From Coniella vitis (taxonomy: Eukaryota > Ascomycota > Sordariomycetes > Diaporthales > Schizoparmaceae), in contig WUJK01000015.1 of NCBI GenBank assembly GCA_011317545.1, positions 496,001 to 560,000 on the forward strand: a stretch of 64,000 nucleotides of DNA, in the 5' to 3' direction. The first letter of the stretch is position 1; every line of letters begins with the position of its first letter. Below are positions 1 through 11,711 of the stretch, one piece after another. Below the pieces are notes generated by a model. The model saw only the letters and a program-made list of their open reading frames with translations, searched no databases and was not told the origin of the DNA. The position numbers were made by a program, and so were the translations under genes.

Positions 1-2033
1 TAGCCTGTTGCGCCGTGTATTTTGAGGGCATAGCTGTTGGCCTCTTGGAGCTAGCGCTCGGGCTGGGACTCGAGACGAAGCGGTCTGGGAAGTAGGCTCC
101 ATTGGGCATCATGTGGTATGTGTTAGCGATCAATATAGGTCCGGGAGACAAGGAGACGTCACCCTCCCCCACGAAGGGCTTGGTCAGGGTTGCGCCGACA
201 GAGACCACGATATCCTTCTCTCGCCACGGTGTTTAGGTCGTCAGCAGGAAGAGGACGAGGGCCTCGTCTATGCTGGCGCGAAGGTTAGATATTTGCGCTG
301 GCAGTGTTGAAGGCGAGCCAGTCTAGAGGCCTGACGGCATACTGATAATACTGGTGCATTTCAGACAAGTTACGTAGGTGCAGCCGCCGTTGTAACACAG
401 TAAACATCAGTGAGCGGGAGACAAAGGCGCACCTATGGTGCCGTGTAGGGTTGAATATGAGGGGTAGCCCGGAATCCTAATGAACACAGGTATGTAGCAA
501 GCAGAATGGTGATGGCATACATAGTCAAGGCCGAGGCCGAGCTGGGCAGCGGCATACATGGAGTATGCAACAAGTTAGCAGCATTGAAGAGAGAAGACGA
601 GAACGCCGAGAGGGCTGTTGCAACTCAAGTGAACAAAGATTTCAGCCGAGCTTACTTTGGAAGAGCAGAGTTCGAGTCTTCATCATCAGCTTGAGTTGGT
701 ATCAGTGTTCTCTGAGCGTGCCATAACGTACTTCTCGATGACCAACCTGCCTGCAGATTTAGTCAAATAAAATGAAAACTATGGTGTCTGTCTATCTGCC
801 TCGCGAACACGTTGGGCCGTGTGCGTTATGTGAAAGGAAGGCCTGGGTCGTTGAAAACTAGGTGTAGCTTGGAGTGGATGGATTGCAGAATGCAGTATGC
901 GAACCACGAGTGTATATATCGTATAGGAAGACCAATGAATTATAGCTAAGCCACCGAATCTTAACGCACCGATAGCACCTTGGTTCAAAGATTGTCTGGA
1001 TCAGCAAGATATACTGATGGAGCCCGGATAACTAGGACAACAAGGTAGGCTAGTCAGCCCAGAAACTATGTATGACTGCCTGGTGCGTTGCGCGTAGACG
1101 ATAGAAGGATAGAAGGTCCGTAGAGTCTTTTGTCGAGTATCCAAGTACCCAGTCAATCATTGGAAGCATAACCTCGACAATTGTAATACGCTATGTTTAG
1201 GACATCGGGACTTATAAGGTAGTACTTTCTTCTCTGCGCCATTATAATTTAGTCTGTTTGAATCAATACTATACTCGGGATCCTCAACAATAGATGACTC
1301 TCCATTCCATTTTTGCAGAAGATAGTATCGAACTTGGAGTTGAAGTGCTGTAACGATGCTACTTCAGAGTAGAGGGACTGCCCGTTTTCATTAGCGCCAC
1401 GGCGGCCCGGGCCGCTGTTGATGTTTTGAAACTGACATGTACCTCTAGGTACTTCTGCTGTCGACTGCGTGCTGTCTCTCCATACGGTCATGTAAGGCGG
1501 GCTGTGAATGCCTTGTTCATTTTATACAAATCGCTAATCAGATCTTGCTGAAAAGTATGTATCGACAAGCGAGTACCTCACCCAAAATCTTGTCATGTCC
1601 CAAGAAGACCCGACCGTGTCCAAGGTGAGGCGCCTCTGATACTTGCCAAGCCAATGGATGCCACGGAGCCTGATGACCTAAGCCCTGCGATGTATAAGCC
1701 GGAATTCCGACCGGGAGCTTACACCATCGTGCGGCGCGGTGATGTCAGCCGTTCCGGTGGCTTGGGGTGGCAGGTGGCTATCACGCCCTTCGGCTTCCCC
1801 TCTTGTCTCGACAGTGGAGCCGCTCATGGTTGTGCAATCCAACCAGCGCGTCTGTTTCGCCGCTATCGACAAAGCCATTGCCCAGTTGCTGCATCCCGAT
1901 AAGCTGAGCTGCCGGCGCGTATTCCGGCTTTCCCTTTCTCCTTCTGGCTCCTCCAACAACGGCGGCCTCAGCACCACCACCGGCCACCATCACCACCACC
2001 ACATTGGGGGCTTCGCGCATCGTCTTGCTTACG
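1..2033. other. no gene recognised; upstream region of the carboxypeptidase gene
   Basis: No reading frame here has the length, codon bias or motif content of a fungal gene. The last 400 bases become GC-rich and contain a CAC/CCA-rich run just before the next gene, consistent with its promoter and 5' UTR. A gene whose body lies left of the window could end here, but nothing recognisable remains. Confidence 0.5.
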
Positions 2034-4813
2034 ATGCAGCTGACCAACAAGTCGCCGCAGGCTACTGCCGACCGCAACATGGTTGCATCCGAGAAGATGG
2101 CCAATGAGCACACGCCTCTGATTGCTACTGTGCGCACTGCGCCTCCGCACCAGCGCTATCAAAACCACGTCGTCCGTCGCTTCTGCACTATTGCTCTGTC
2201 TTGCACTCTGCTCGGCCTTTTTGCCCTCTTGCTCTTGCCGTATGACTATGCCGAGCCTCTCTGGCACCATGACCATGGCCACCACCACGGCCACCACGGC
2301 CACCACGGCCGGCCCAACTACCAGGACCTGAAGCGCATCTTGCTCGACACCCCGAGCAGCGAGAAAGCCAGAGAGTGGCAGCATTACTACACGACTGGCG
2401 CTCACCTGGCTGGCCAGAACTACTCACAGGTAAGTGGTGTGGGATCTGTGATCGCAGCTTTCGAGCGACTGTTCTAAAAGCTCACGCAATCCTCAGGCGC
2501 AATGGACACAGGAGAAGTGGGAGGAATGGGGAATCCAATCCAGCATTGTCGACTACGAGACATATCTGAACCGCCCGGTTGACAGCCGCCTGGCTCTGCT
2601 ATACAAGTCTGGGAGCAATGGCTCTGAGCAGGCTGAATCTGCCTGGAAGGTCTCGTACGAGGCATCTCTCACCGAGGATATCCTTGACGAGGACCCTACC
2701 ACCAGCTTCGATGAGAGTATTCCCGTCTTTCACGGCTACTCTGCCAGTGGCAACGTGACAGGCCAGTTCGTGTACGTCAACTACGGTAGCTACCAGGACT
2801 ATGAGGACGTTGTCAAGGCTGGCATCGACCTCAAGGGTAAGATTGCGCTTGCTCGCTACGGTGGCATTTTCCGCGGTCTGAAGATCAAGCGTGCCCAGGA
2901 GCTGGGCGCCGTCGGTGTCGTTCTGTTCACCGATCCTGGTGATGACGGAGAGGTCACTGAAGTCAATGGCTTTGAGCCATATCCCAACGGACCAGCCCGT
3001 CAGTCGAGCAGCGTGCAGCGCGGAAGCACCCAATTTTTGAGTTTCGCGCCCGGTGACCCGTAAGTAGACTCACGCTTACTTGAGCAAATGTCGAGTCTGA
3101 TGCTAATCACTCACGAGTCAAAGAACCACTCCCGGTTGGCCATCCAAGCCAGATGCACCTCGTGGGCCCCCGGAAGCGTACATTCCTAGCATCCCCTCGC
3201 TCCCCATCTCATATGACGATGCTGTGCCTATTCTCAAGGCTCTCAACGGTCATGGACCAGCAGCCAAGGATTTGAACAAGTACTGGACCGCCAACTTGGG
3301 CTTGGAGCACAAGGGAGTACAGTACAATCTGGGGCCCTCGCCCGAGGGTGTTGTTCTGAATTTGTATAATGAGCAAGACTACAACACCATCCCTATCTGG
3401 GACGTTGTCGGAATCATCAACGGAACGATCCCTGATGAGGTCATTATTGTGGGCAACCACAGAGAGTAAGTCCGGTTCTGGGCCTGGCATCCACAGCAGC
3501 GCAGTCGCTCATCTCTCGTTTTATTTTGACAGAACCCGTAGCTAACCCGTCTGTACCTCTACAGTGCTTGGATTCTTGGCGGTGCCGGCGATCCCAACAG
3601 TGGATCCGCTGTCATGAACGAGGTCATCCGCAGCTTTGGCAAGGCTGTCAAGAAGGGTTGGAAGCCACTCAGAACCATTGTCTTTGCTTCGTGGGACGGC
3701 GAAGAGTACGGCCTGCTCGGATCCACCGAATGGGTCGAGGAATATCTGCCTTGGGTCTCCAAGGCCAACGTGGCGTACGTCAACACCGATGTGAGCGTCC
3801 GGGGCCAGCAGTTCCACGCAGCCGCGGCTCCTCTGCTGGACAACGTTCTCTACGATGTCACGGCGCAGATTCAGTCGCCGAACCAGACGGTCAAGGGCCA
3901 GACTGTGTACGATGTCTGGGACAAGAAGATTGCCACGATGGGCAGTGGTAAGTGATGCCAGGTGCTGTCAAACGACCGAGAAATCAGATGGAAAAGCTGA
4001 CTCTTTTTTACAGGGAGTGATTTCACAGCCTTCATGGACTATGCTGGTATCCCTTCCATGGACCTGGGCTTTACTGCCGGCGGTTCGGACCCTGTGTACC
4101 ACTACCACAGCAACTATGATAGTTTTGCGTGGATGGAGAAGTACGGCGACCCCGGCTTCGTGTACCACCGCACCATGGCGCAGATTCTGGGCTTGATCAC
4201 GGCCAAGCTTGCCGATGAACCCCTCATCTCCTTTGAAGCTGCTACTTACGCCAAGGCTCTGGACACGTACGTCTCCAAGGTCGAAAGCAAGCTCCAAGCG
4301 ACGCTCTCCCCGGCCTCTGTCTCGACAGACTCGCTCACGGAGGAGGAGGCGGTGGCACTGCGCGGCGCCGTCATCCACGACGAAGTGATGGGCGACCCCG
4401 CCGTCTTCCAACAGCGTCTGGACAAGCTCCACGAGACCATTGCAGGCTTCCTCGTTGCGGCCACCAAGCTGGACGCCAAGAAGGTGCAGCTGCAGGATGA
4501 GGTGGAGCGCGAGATCCCCTGGTGGAAGTGGCCCAAGAAGCTCCGCCTTGCGTACGAGGTGCGCAAGGTCAACACCAAGTACAAGCACTTGGAGCGGGCG
4601 TTCCTGCACCCCGAGGGTCTCGACGGGCGGCCCTGGTTCAAGCATATTGTCTTTGCGCCTGGTCTGTGGACGGGATACTCTGGGGCCGTGTTCCCGGGCT
4701 TGGTGGAGAGTATCGATGCGAATGACTATGCGAATGCCCTTCGTTGGACGGGCATCATCGAGGACAGCATCAAGACCGCTACCGCGCAGATTAAGGTTGG
4801 ACACCACGGCTAA
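2034..4813 (+). CDS. membrane-anchored glutamate carboxypeptidase / transferrin-receptor-like M28 peptidase
   Basis: Predicted 827-residue type II membrane protein of the PSMA/Tre2/Vps70 family. Five exons: 2034-2429, 2497-3059, 3124-3465, 3565-3947 and 4014-4813. The first three introns start GTAAGT; intron 2 ends in AAG and the others in CAG. A short cytosolic tail precedes a membrane helix at about residues 49-69, a His-rich linker (78-92), a PA domain, the M28 catalytic domain and a C-terminal TfR-type dimerisation domain. All expected zinc ligands and the catalytic pair are visible: H432 and D443 (GNHRD, GDPNSG), E480/E481 (WDGEEYG), D509 (YVNTD) and H593 (YHSNYDS). An active metallopeptidase is therefore likely, unlike the catalytically dead transferrin receptors. 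Yeast Tre1/Tre2 act in vacuolar sorting of transporters; the same role here is inference. ATGs at 2079 and 2097 are alternative starts with good context; I chose the first in-frame ATG. Confidence 0.92.
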
Positions 4814-6153
4814 GCGGTTGGCGTGAGGAGCCAGTGTAACGGTTGCCCAAAGATTGGGCAGAGCAACCACGGAATATGGAACATGGACAACGAAACCAAA
4901 GAGAAGCAGGTTTTTTTTTTTTTTTTTTTTTAGCAAACTCGCCCATTAGGCGCTCGAATTATTACATGCGTCTATTCTTTCATGGAAATATCGTCATGTG
5001 AATGAGAGCAAAACCAGAATCGTCCGTTAAGAATGTCGATAATCGGGAGATACTCCCTCTTGAGCCCCATGTCGGTACTGCTCTGACTCGAACGCGCGGC
5101 GCAAAAGCGTCCTGCAAGCCAACAAATCCGCTCAGAGCCACCGTCTCCCAAGCACAAAAAGAAACAGACTATCCCCTCTCTGTGAATGGGTGCTACCTGG
5201 GGAGGTCACGCGGGGGTGGGCGGGTGGATGTGTTTTGCTTGGGCTGCGTGCGGGTGGAGTTTTTCTTTTTTGGGTTTTCTTTGCCCCCCCACTTGCAGCT
5301 CTTGGGCTGTGTGTCAAATTCCGAGAGACGCTGTCAGCCATTCAAATTGACGTTCAGGTTCAGCCTCTGCAGCCTCACCAGACGGGGCCCCGTTTTTCCA
5401 TTGCATGATGTTGATGAACTGTGTGTGCTGTGTACGTCTGGTCGTCCGTCCTCTTCTTCTAGAAGCATAACCCCGCTTTCTTTCCCTGGACTTTTTGTTT
5501 TTTGAGACATGTTGCACAGCAGTGTTTTGCAAATTGAAAACGCCAACGATACAGTCGACGAGAGTGGGATGGAGAATTTGGAAGGGGGAAAAGAATAAGC
5601 GCTATACGCGAGAACAAAACAAACAGACAAGGGCCTCAATTCAACATTTCCCACGGTTCCTGGCATTAGCGTGTATAGTAGAGAAGGAGGAGGTGGGGTC
5701 ATGGTGGTTTGGAAGTTTATGCGTTGACATATAATATGGGGTCCATTTCCTTTGATTCATTTCTTTTTTTCTTTTTTTGGCTTGTAAGGCGGACAACTTC
5801 AGGATCTCTTCTTCTTGTCCTTCAAAAAATTGGAAGGCTGGTTGTTGGGAAGCGAGAGATGAACGCAAAGCCGGCTTCTTCTTCAAATCCCTCTCGTTTT
5901 ATGAACCAGATCATTTATTTTGGTTCTTTGATTCGTATCGGGCGCGAAAAGCATTTCCCATGTGGCTGAATTGTCACCCATACATACAAACGCTCCACCA
6001 GTATCAACAACTCTTATTGATGCTGGGTAGATGAGACGGACGTTTTCTTTGAGTTGATATCTGAACATTCATCTTTGACTTGGAAATAAAGGCCTTTTCT
6101 TGTTTAAGAAGAAAAAGAAAGACCAAGCACCTACTTGCGTCAAAATAACACCC
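4814..6153. other. intergenic region with long T tract
   Basis: This gap between two plus-strand genes holds the 3' flank of the carboxypeptidase gene and the promoter of the J-like gene. A run of about 20 T lies at 4911-4930, roughly 100 bases after the stop codon. An open frame at 5002-5505 has no family motif and atypical composition, so I do not call it. Confidence 0.5.
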
Positions 6154-7986
6154 ATGGCGGACCACAGCCATCTTCCCGCAAGTTCACAACCACCACCACC
6201 ACCACTGGCGCACGCCGACGGAGACAGCCTTACGGGCTCTTCTACCCCAGCGCCAGTTACAGCACAAGCACTCCCTTCTTTGCTGCTGCAAACAGCGAGG
6301 AGCGGCGAACAGCTGCACCAGCACCAGCACCAGCTCTTCTCGGCGGCCGTAGCGGCTCCCCACTACCGCTACAATGCAAGTCTGCGCTCCGTGCGCTCTG
6401 TAGCGTCGCGGGTCTCGCTGCTCGATCAGTTTGCCACCACCAGGAAGGAGTTTGAGTTTGATTTCGACGACGGGTCGTCGTTTGTGGCGTTGAGCGTGTA
6501 CAGTGGAGAGGATGGGGATGGGGATGGGGGGGTGAAAGTGGACGTGGAATTGGGGCTCGAGGCGGACGGAGAGGAAGACGAGGAGTATGAGAGTGAAGCG
6601 AGCGAATATGGGGAGGACAGTGAGGAGGAAGATATCGCAGGCGACGGTGAGAATGTTGAGCAAGACAATGATATCGTGGAGGGAGAAGGGGAAGACGAAC
6701 TCGGAAAGCCAGGCGATGCGTATGAAGACCAGAACGAGGAGGTTGCAGAGAACGATGCCCACGACAAGAGAATCAAGGAACAACGAAACGATGCGCTCTC
6801 CATGGAATCCCAGCAAACCAGCAAGATACCAAGGACTCAACCTTCTCTCAACCTCATCCGAAGCAGCAGCAGTAGCAGCAGCAACAGCGGCAAAAGAAGC
6901 ACAGTCAGCACACGAGTGAAGCGCACTCAGGCCGGCAAACCCTCAAGACGCGTTCGCCGCAAATACCACGAACTGCTCTGTCTTCCCGAAGACAACCACT
7001 CCGCAACCGACCTCCAGCGAGCCTACTCACGCCTGGAGAGTATCCTGCACTCGACTGATATGCCCGATGAGTACTCCGCGCTGGCGGAGAGATACTTTGA
7101 AGATGTTCAGAGGGCTTTTGAGGGTTTGATGGACAGGGTTCATGAAAGTGGCGATGGTACCGGCGTGCAGAAGAGCGATGATCATCCCACTGATTCGTCC
7201 ATGTCGCCAAACCTGGCTTCGACCTGCATTCGGCTCCTGTTCTGGACAGCCTATGTGCCCGCGCTGGGACTCGCAGCTGTGGAAAACGTGCTAGCGCTGA
7301 CCTTCTCAGCACGCCCTTCATCACAAAGCGAGGCCACGGAGAAGTTGAGACCGAACACCGCCAACAGAAGCAACCCCTCGGCCAACAACCCTGAAGCCAA
7401 CGCATCCAATGCCCTAGCAACGGCATCATCGCACCGCAGACGCATCGAAGCCCGCCGCGCAGAGGCAGACAACCTCGTCACACTCCTCGCCCACCCTGTT
7501 CGGCGGCGCCAGCGCCGTGAGCGAGAACGCGACGGGTTGGTCATTCTCAGCGCCAAATACGGCATTGTTGCTTCGTCTTCTTGCAAGACCACAACGCCAA
7601 CACCGGCAGCAGCGTCACCCATCACGGCCAACACAGCCTCCTCCTTCCTCTTCTTTGGCTCAGACGCCTTGTCGCCGCCTCCGTCACCTGACGTTGTGCC
7701 ACCACCGCCGTCCTTCCTAGGCCCGGAATGGGCGGTGCCCGAAGAAGTCGCGGATGTCACTGTGGCCGTCGCTGCGCTGGTGGATGGTGACGAGAAAGAA
7801 GGAAGGGGAAGTTTGTATATTCCCCGTGGTCTGCGCAAGAGCAAGCTGTTGGGCTTCTGGGATCCGCAGCCTGGCAGGACAAAGTGCTTGATGGTCAAGT
7901 ACATGTATGCTGGCCGTGAGGGCGTGGAGCTTGTCATGGGTCGGGAGGAGTTGCGGTTACCGCAAGTAGCAGTCCCAGATTCCTAA
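6154..7986 (+). CDS. DNAJC11-like J-domain-like protein (DUF3395 C-terminus)
   Basis: Predicted 610-residue intronless protein. The first good ATG (6154, CCCATGG) follows an open but non-ATG leader, so I start here. The N-terminal third is low complexity: a His/Gln/Pro-rich start, then a strongly acidic Glu/Asp stretch at about 115-190 and a Ser-rich run near 240. A J-like helix bundle follows at about 270-330 (RKYHELLCLPEDN ... AYSRLESILHS ... FEDVQRAFEGLMD), but the HPD tripeptide is replaced (HST). The C-terminal part resembles DNAJC11: a conserved helix at about 430-472 ending in RDGLVILSAKYG, then a terminal module at about 532-604 (VTVAVAALVDG ... LLGFWDPQPG ... ELRLPQ). DNAJC11 proteins associate with the MICOS/SAM complexes of mitochondria. 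Loss of HPD argues against Hsp70 stimulation. Assignment to this family is good; mitochondrial location is inferred from the family only. Confidence 0.82.
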   Translation: MADHSHLPASSQPPPPPLAHADGDSLTGSSTPAPVTAQALPSLLLQTARSGEQLHQHQHQLFSAAVAAPHYRYNASLRSVRSVASRVSLLDQFATTRKEFEFDFDDGSSFVALSVYSGEDGDGDGGVKVDVELGLEADGEEDEEYESEASEYGEDSEEEDIAGDGENVEQDNDIVEGEGEDELGKPGDAYEDQNEEVAENDAHDKRIKEQRNDALSMESQQTSKIPRTQPSLNLIRSSSSSSSNSGKRSTVSTRVKRTQAGKPSRRVRRKYHELLCLPEDNHSATDLQRAYSRLESILHSTDMPDEYSALAERYFEDVQRAFEGLMDRVHESGDGTGVQKSDDHPTDSSMSPNLASTCIRLLFWTAYVPALGLAAVENVLALTFSARPSSQSEATEKLRPNTANRSNPSANNPEANASNALATASSHRRRIEARRAEADNLVTLLAHPVRRRQRRERERDGLVILSAKYGIVASSSCKTTTPTPAAASPITANTASSFLFFGSDALSPPPSPDVVPPPPSFLGPEWAVPEEVADVTVAVAALVDGDEKEGRGSLYIPRGLRKSKLLGFWDPQPGRTKCLMVKYMYAGREGVELVMGREELRLPQVAVPDS

Positions 7987-8258
7987 ACTTAGGCGGTGGA
8001 CAGAGGATTGAGGAGAATAGATGAGATGGGGCGTGACAAGAAGGAGATGATATGACTTGTATGACTTATGGGTTTATGCCAGGATGAAACAGCGACAAGA
8101 TTTGACAAGGCGGAGGTTATGCATCAAGAGTTTGATTGGGGCATTCGGCGCTTATGTCTATTTATATATATATATTCTTGTAGTTTTGAAATATCCTTTT
8201 TGTTATTATGATACATGATCTTGCAGGCCAGGCGTACCCAACAACTCTTCATAATCGC

Positions 8259-9887
8259 TCATCCCCATGGTTGCCAAACAAGTTCAACCACCTCATCCTC
8301 GGTGCCTTCATTGTCACCACGACGCAAGTAGACCTGTACCAGAGTGTTCTCTTCACCCTCGTACGCCGCGGCCAGCACATACGACTTCTTGGTCTCGACT
8401 CTTGGCCGGAACGGACCAAGGCTCCATTCGTAGTTCATCCACGCGTTCCCATCACCATAATTGTCCCAGGTCAACTCGGTCCTGCTCAAGTCTGGCAGCC
8501 CTTCACCATTCTCGTACACGTTGATCGAGTACCCATTATTCAAAACAGCCACTGTGCCGCTGCTGCTGCTGCTGCTGCTGTTCTTTTCATCACGACCCCC
8601 AACAAAAACAAACCTCTGCAAAAGACACTCCCCGCACACACGAGTGACAGCAGCCATATCCACAGCACGCAGCCAGTTCCAGCTCTTCCAGTGATGCATA
8701 CTCAGCAGCCTGCGCCCGCTCTCGTAAAACCCGGCCGGGTCCCCCATGAGATCCGTCTGCCACAGGCCCTCGACACGCGTCAGCCTCGCGGCGCTGTGGG
8801 CATGGACGCACTGCATGATTTGCACATCGCCGCCGCCGCCGCCGCGGCGCTCCTCGCTGCTGCTGCTGCGGCACCCGTCGAGGTGTGGCTGCAGTTCGTG
8901 CGCAAGGGCACGCGAGAGGAAGATGCCCGCGCCGCCAAAGGCGCCCAGAATGCCCATTTGCAGCAGGCCCGCGTGCTCTGTGAGTTGTCCGAGGTACTGC
9001 GGCCTGGTGTGGTCGTGGAGCGCGAGGGTGGCGGCGAGGGCGTGCAGCGACGGGATGAAGGTGTCGTCGTCGAGGATGCCGAGCCAGTGGGCGGTGGGCG
9101 CAGCTGCGAGCATGTCCTGGAGGACGAGCATGTGCGATTGCTCGGTGGTGTCCTGTGGGCCGTGTTTGTTTACGAGTTGGAGGCTGGCCCCTGACAGGGC
9201 GTAGTCATGTTCGAGGGCAGACAGGTCGAGGCTCGCCGAGGCTTCGAGAGGGTCGGTCAGTAGGGCGACTAACGTGGCGCCAGAGCCGCCGAGCCAGTGG
9301 GCAAAGGCGTGCTTGGACTCTTGTAGGCGGGAGTAGGTGGTTGCCACGCCAAAGACCAGATGAGCATACTGACCGTGAGTTGGAGGAGGTGGCGGTGGCA
9401 CGGCCAACTCTATGTGCTCACAACCCAGCTCGTCCGTCTTGATGGGACACGCTTCTTGAAGGCTAAGGGTCTCGAGTTCCCCGACAAGGCGTGAGTCCAT
9501 GGTTGCGACTGCGTCCCGGTTGCCACCGCCTAGAAATTTGGGTTTGATGCACCTTTTGGTATACTTGATCGTCTCGCTGAGCCTCAAGTCTCTCAAGTGG
9601 TCGAACTTCGACTCGCATGCCGCCAAGGCTACCTGTTGCGACTGCTCGTCATGATGTGCCGGCTGGCTCAGCTGGCTCGGGGCTTGACTCGAATGGTAGG
9701 CATCTGGCTGTGCTGGCGTCGCTGGTGGTGACGGATGGACGACCAGAATCTTGGCCGTAGTGAGTGCTTTCGTTGGTGATATGTCCAGAATAAACATTGA
9801 GCTGATGCAAAAGACTATGGTTAAGGAGAGTGCAACGCAGCGCTGGCGTGGACCCATCACCCTCGCCACAATCATGGGCGCCGCCAT
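8259..9887 (-). CDS. fringe-like (DUF604/GT31-type) glycosyltransferase, type II membrane protein
   Basis: Predicted 542-residue single-exon protein, convergent with the J-like gene (272 bases between stop codons). A signal anchor at about residues 16-35 (CVALSLTIVFCISSMFIL) implies Golgi or ER lumenal placement. The lumenal part carries the fringe-type pattern: HLVFGVATT near 177, a Trp-Leu-Gly-Ile-Leu-Asp-Asp-Asp-Thr stretch whose DDD (273-275) should bind metal and the nucleotide sugar, YLGQLTE, and GAFGGAGIFLSR. A His/Trp region follows (MHHWKSWNW) and then a Cys pair with a family-like C-terminus. Filamentous fungal members are mostly uncharacterised, so donor and acceptor sugars are unknown. 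A CTG trinucleotide tract encodes a poly-Ser run late in the protein, and a poly-Pro run lies near 164-169. A second Met at residue 11 could also start the protein without harming the anchor. Confidence 0.85.
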   Translation of the reverse strand: MAAPMIVARVMGPRQRCVALSLTIVFCISSMFILDISPTKALTTAKILVVHPSPPATPAQPDAYHSSQAPSQLSQPAHHDEQSQQVALAACESKFDHLRDLRLSETIKYTKRCIKPKFLGGGNRDAVATMDSRLVGELETLSLQEACPIKTDELGCEHIELAVPPPPPPTHGQYAHLVFGVATTYSRLQESKHAFAHWLGGSGATLVALLTDPLEASASLDLSALEHDYALSGASLQLVNKHGPQDTTEQSHMLVLQDMLAAAPTAHWLGILDDDTFIPSLHALAATLALHDHTRPQYLGQLTEHAGLLQMGILGAFGGAGIFLSRALAHELQPHLDGCRSSSSEERRGGGGGDVQIMQCVHAHSAARLTRVEGLWQTDLMGDPAGFYESGRRLLSMHHWKSWNWLRAVDMAAVTRVCGECLLQRFVFVGGRDEKNSSSSSSSGTVAVLNNGYSINVYENGEGLPDLSRTELTWDNYGDGNAWMNYEWSLGPFRPRVETKKSYVLAAAYEGEENTLVQVYLRRGDNEGTEDEVVELVWQPWG

Positions 9888-11711
9888 GAGAAGTTCTGCG
9901 AAGGAGCAAAAAGAAAACGGTACTCAGTACCGCCAGTAAGTTGAAGGACGACCGCAATTGGTCTTTTTTGGAGTGAAGCTGGATTAATGAAATTTATTGG
10001 GCAAAAAAGCCAAGCTGGGTGTTGGAGTTTGTTATAACTTGACCAAGCCGAATAGTCTCGTTGAGGGCATCGTCAATGGTGAAAATTAAAGGAGCCTTAA
10101 TGAGCAACAGAGCCAGCCACTTTTCACCGCTGTTCGGTGAGTCAAAAAACTCGCATGGCAGGATTGATGTCCACACAGGACAGGAAGGACGCGTCCAAAA
10201 GAAGAAAGGAAGTGTGAAAAGTCGAGAGGAGGTCGAGAGAGGAGAGACTGTGGAATAGCAACAAACAGGAAACCACAGCTTTTGCAACAAAAGCGCAACC
10301 ACAATTTCCACGGGCTCACATGTATCTGATATGTAACACGGATTGCCACACGCCCGGATGCAACCTGAGAATATACAAATACCTAGCCTGGCTGCCAGGA
10401 GCATTGGGGCTCACTCTGTGTGAGTGTATACACACTCCAGTCTGCCGCACACTCCCGCTGTTGTGGTGCAAACACGCAATCACAAATGGCTGTCAGAGGC
10501 GTGAGTAGCATTCTTGACACGGAGTACAGTCCCATCCTTCGCTGCCCCGTTCTGCTACCTCGAACGCATGAAAAGTGTATCTCGACTTCTGCCTGCTTGC
10601 AAGCAATGTCAGCTTAATTTCAGTTTCGGTAAGCATACACTCATAAGAATGGCTGTGGCTATGGCGGCTCCCTTGTGCACAATGACCTTGCGTAGAAAGG
10701 ATGCTGGCTTCTCATCCTCCCAAAAGTCCACAACGGCTGGCGTAGATTTGACCTTCCCATTCTTATATATATATGCTCTTTCTGGGGGCCGGCATATTTT
10801 CCCGCCACGAAGGAACCTCCAGGTCACTAGATAGGAGGGCTATCCCGTTACTGTGGTCGCTTTTGAGGAGGCTGCGAAGTCAAAAGCACACCTCAACTCC
10901 AAGCCCAGAGTAGCCGCTCTATTTTTTTTTTTTTTTTTTGGAATGTCATGACTCTCAAGAACGTGCTGATATTCCAGCCCTGGGGTAAGTGACCAGAGCC
11001 ATACTCCTTCCGCAGAATTAGCGCGGCATGGCATTTCCCAATAATGTACGTCGTATCTTTTGAGTCCACCATGAGGTGACACCCGGACGCCTCTCCATGG
11101 TGAGTGTCAAACAAAAACAAACCATACCCAAACACAGCAAGGCCACGACGCAGCTTGCGTTGCAAATTGTGCAACGGCATGCCGTATAAGCGATGGGCCT
11201 TGCGCCCGTGTCCGATTTTCACACGCGCTAGTGGTTCGAACGCTGGAAAACAAAAGGGATGAAGTGGTCCGCGGTATGGCGTACGAAGAGAGCACTGCTC
11301 GGTTGCAGCTCCGTCTCAAACCCCTACGGGTCCTCAAAGAGCTGGTCTTGGTAAGGGGTTGCCAACAGCCAGGCTCTACAGTCGCTCGGCTTAGCAGCTT
11401 GGGCTATATATCTTCGGCGTTGCATACGGTAAAAATCCAAGTGCAACGAAACGTGGCCTGCATTGCTCGCGTTGCGCCTCAACGCATTTACCTCTGTGAC
11501 TGTACATGCTAGATGGAAATGCTCTTCAATTCGCTAACATATAAGAAAGATCGTTCTCTCTCTCGTCTGTTTGGTTGAAGCAGCATCTGAGTTAGTGTCG
11601 TACAGTGGGCAAGCTCTGGCTCATTCTAGCCTACATTCTTGAAGAAATGGACGTTCTAGACAATACAAAGCATACTCCAGAGGTGAACAGCCTCATTCAT
11701 TATCGTTCATC
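9888..11711. other. intergenic, no gene recognised
   Basis: This gap contains the upstream region of the glycosyltransferase gene (left end) and the 3' flank of mcr1 (right end). A T tract of about 19 bases lies near 10921-10939. Short open frames at 10086-10349, 10893-11222 and 11231-11512 lack any recognisable motif. A species-specific small gene cannot be excluded. Confidence 0.45.

Noticed and set aside
5002..5505. 167-codon plus-strand open frame
   Set aside because: Poor codon bias, Phe/Ser/Arg-rich low-complexity translation, no motif; it lies in an intergenic region with homopolymer runs.
8208..9194. Long open frame on the plus strand across the glycosyltransferase gene
   Set aside because: It is the antisense of a clear minus-strand gene with DDD and other family motifs, and its own sequence is low complexity with no domain.
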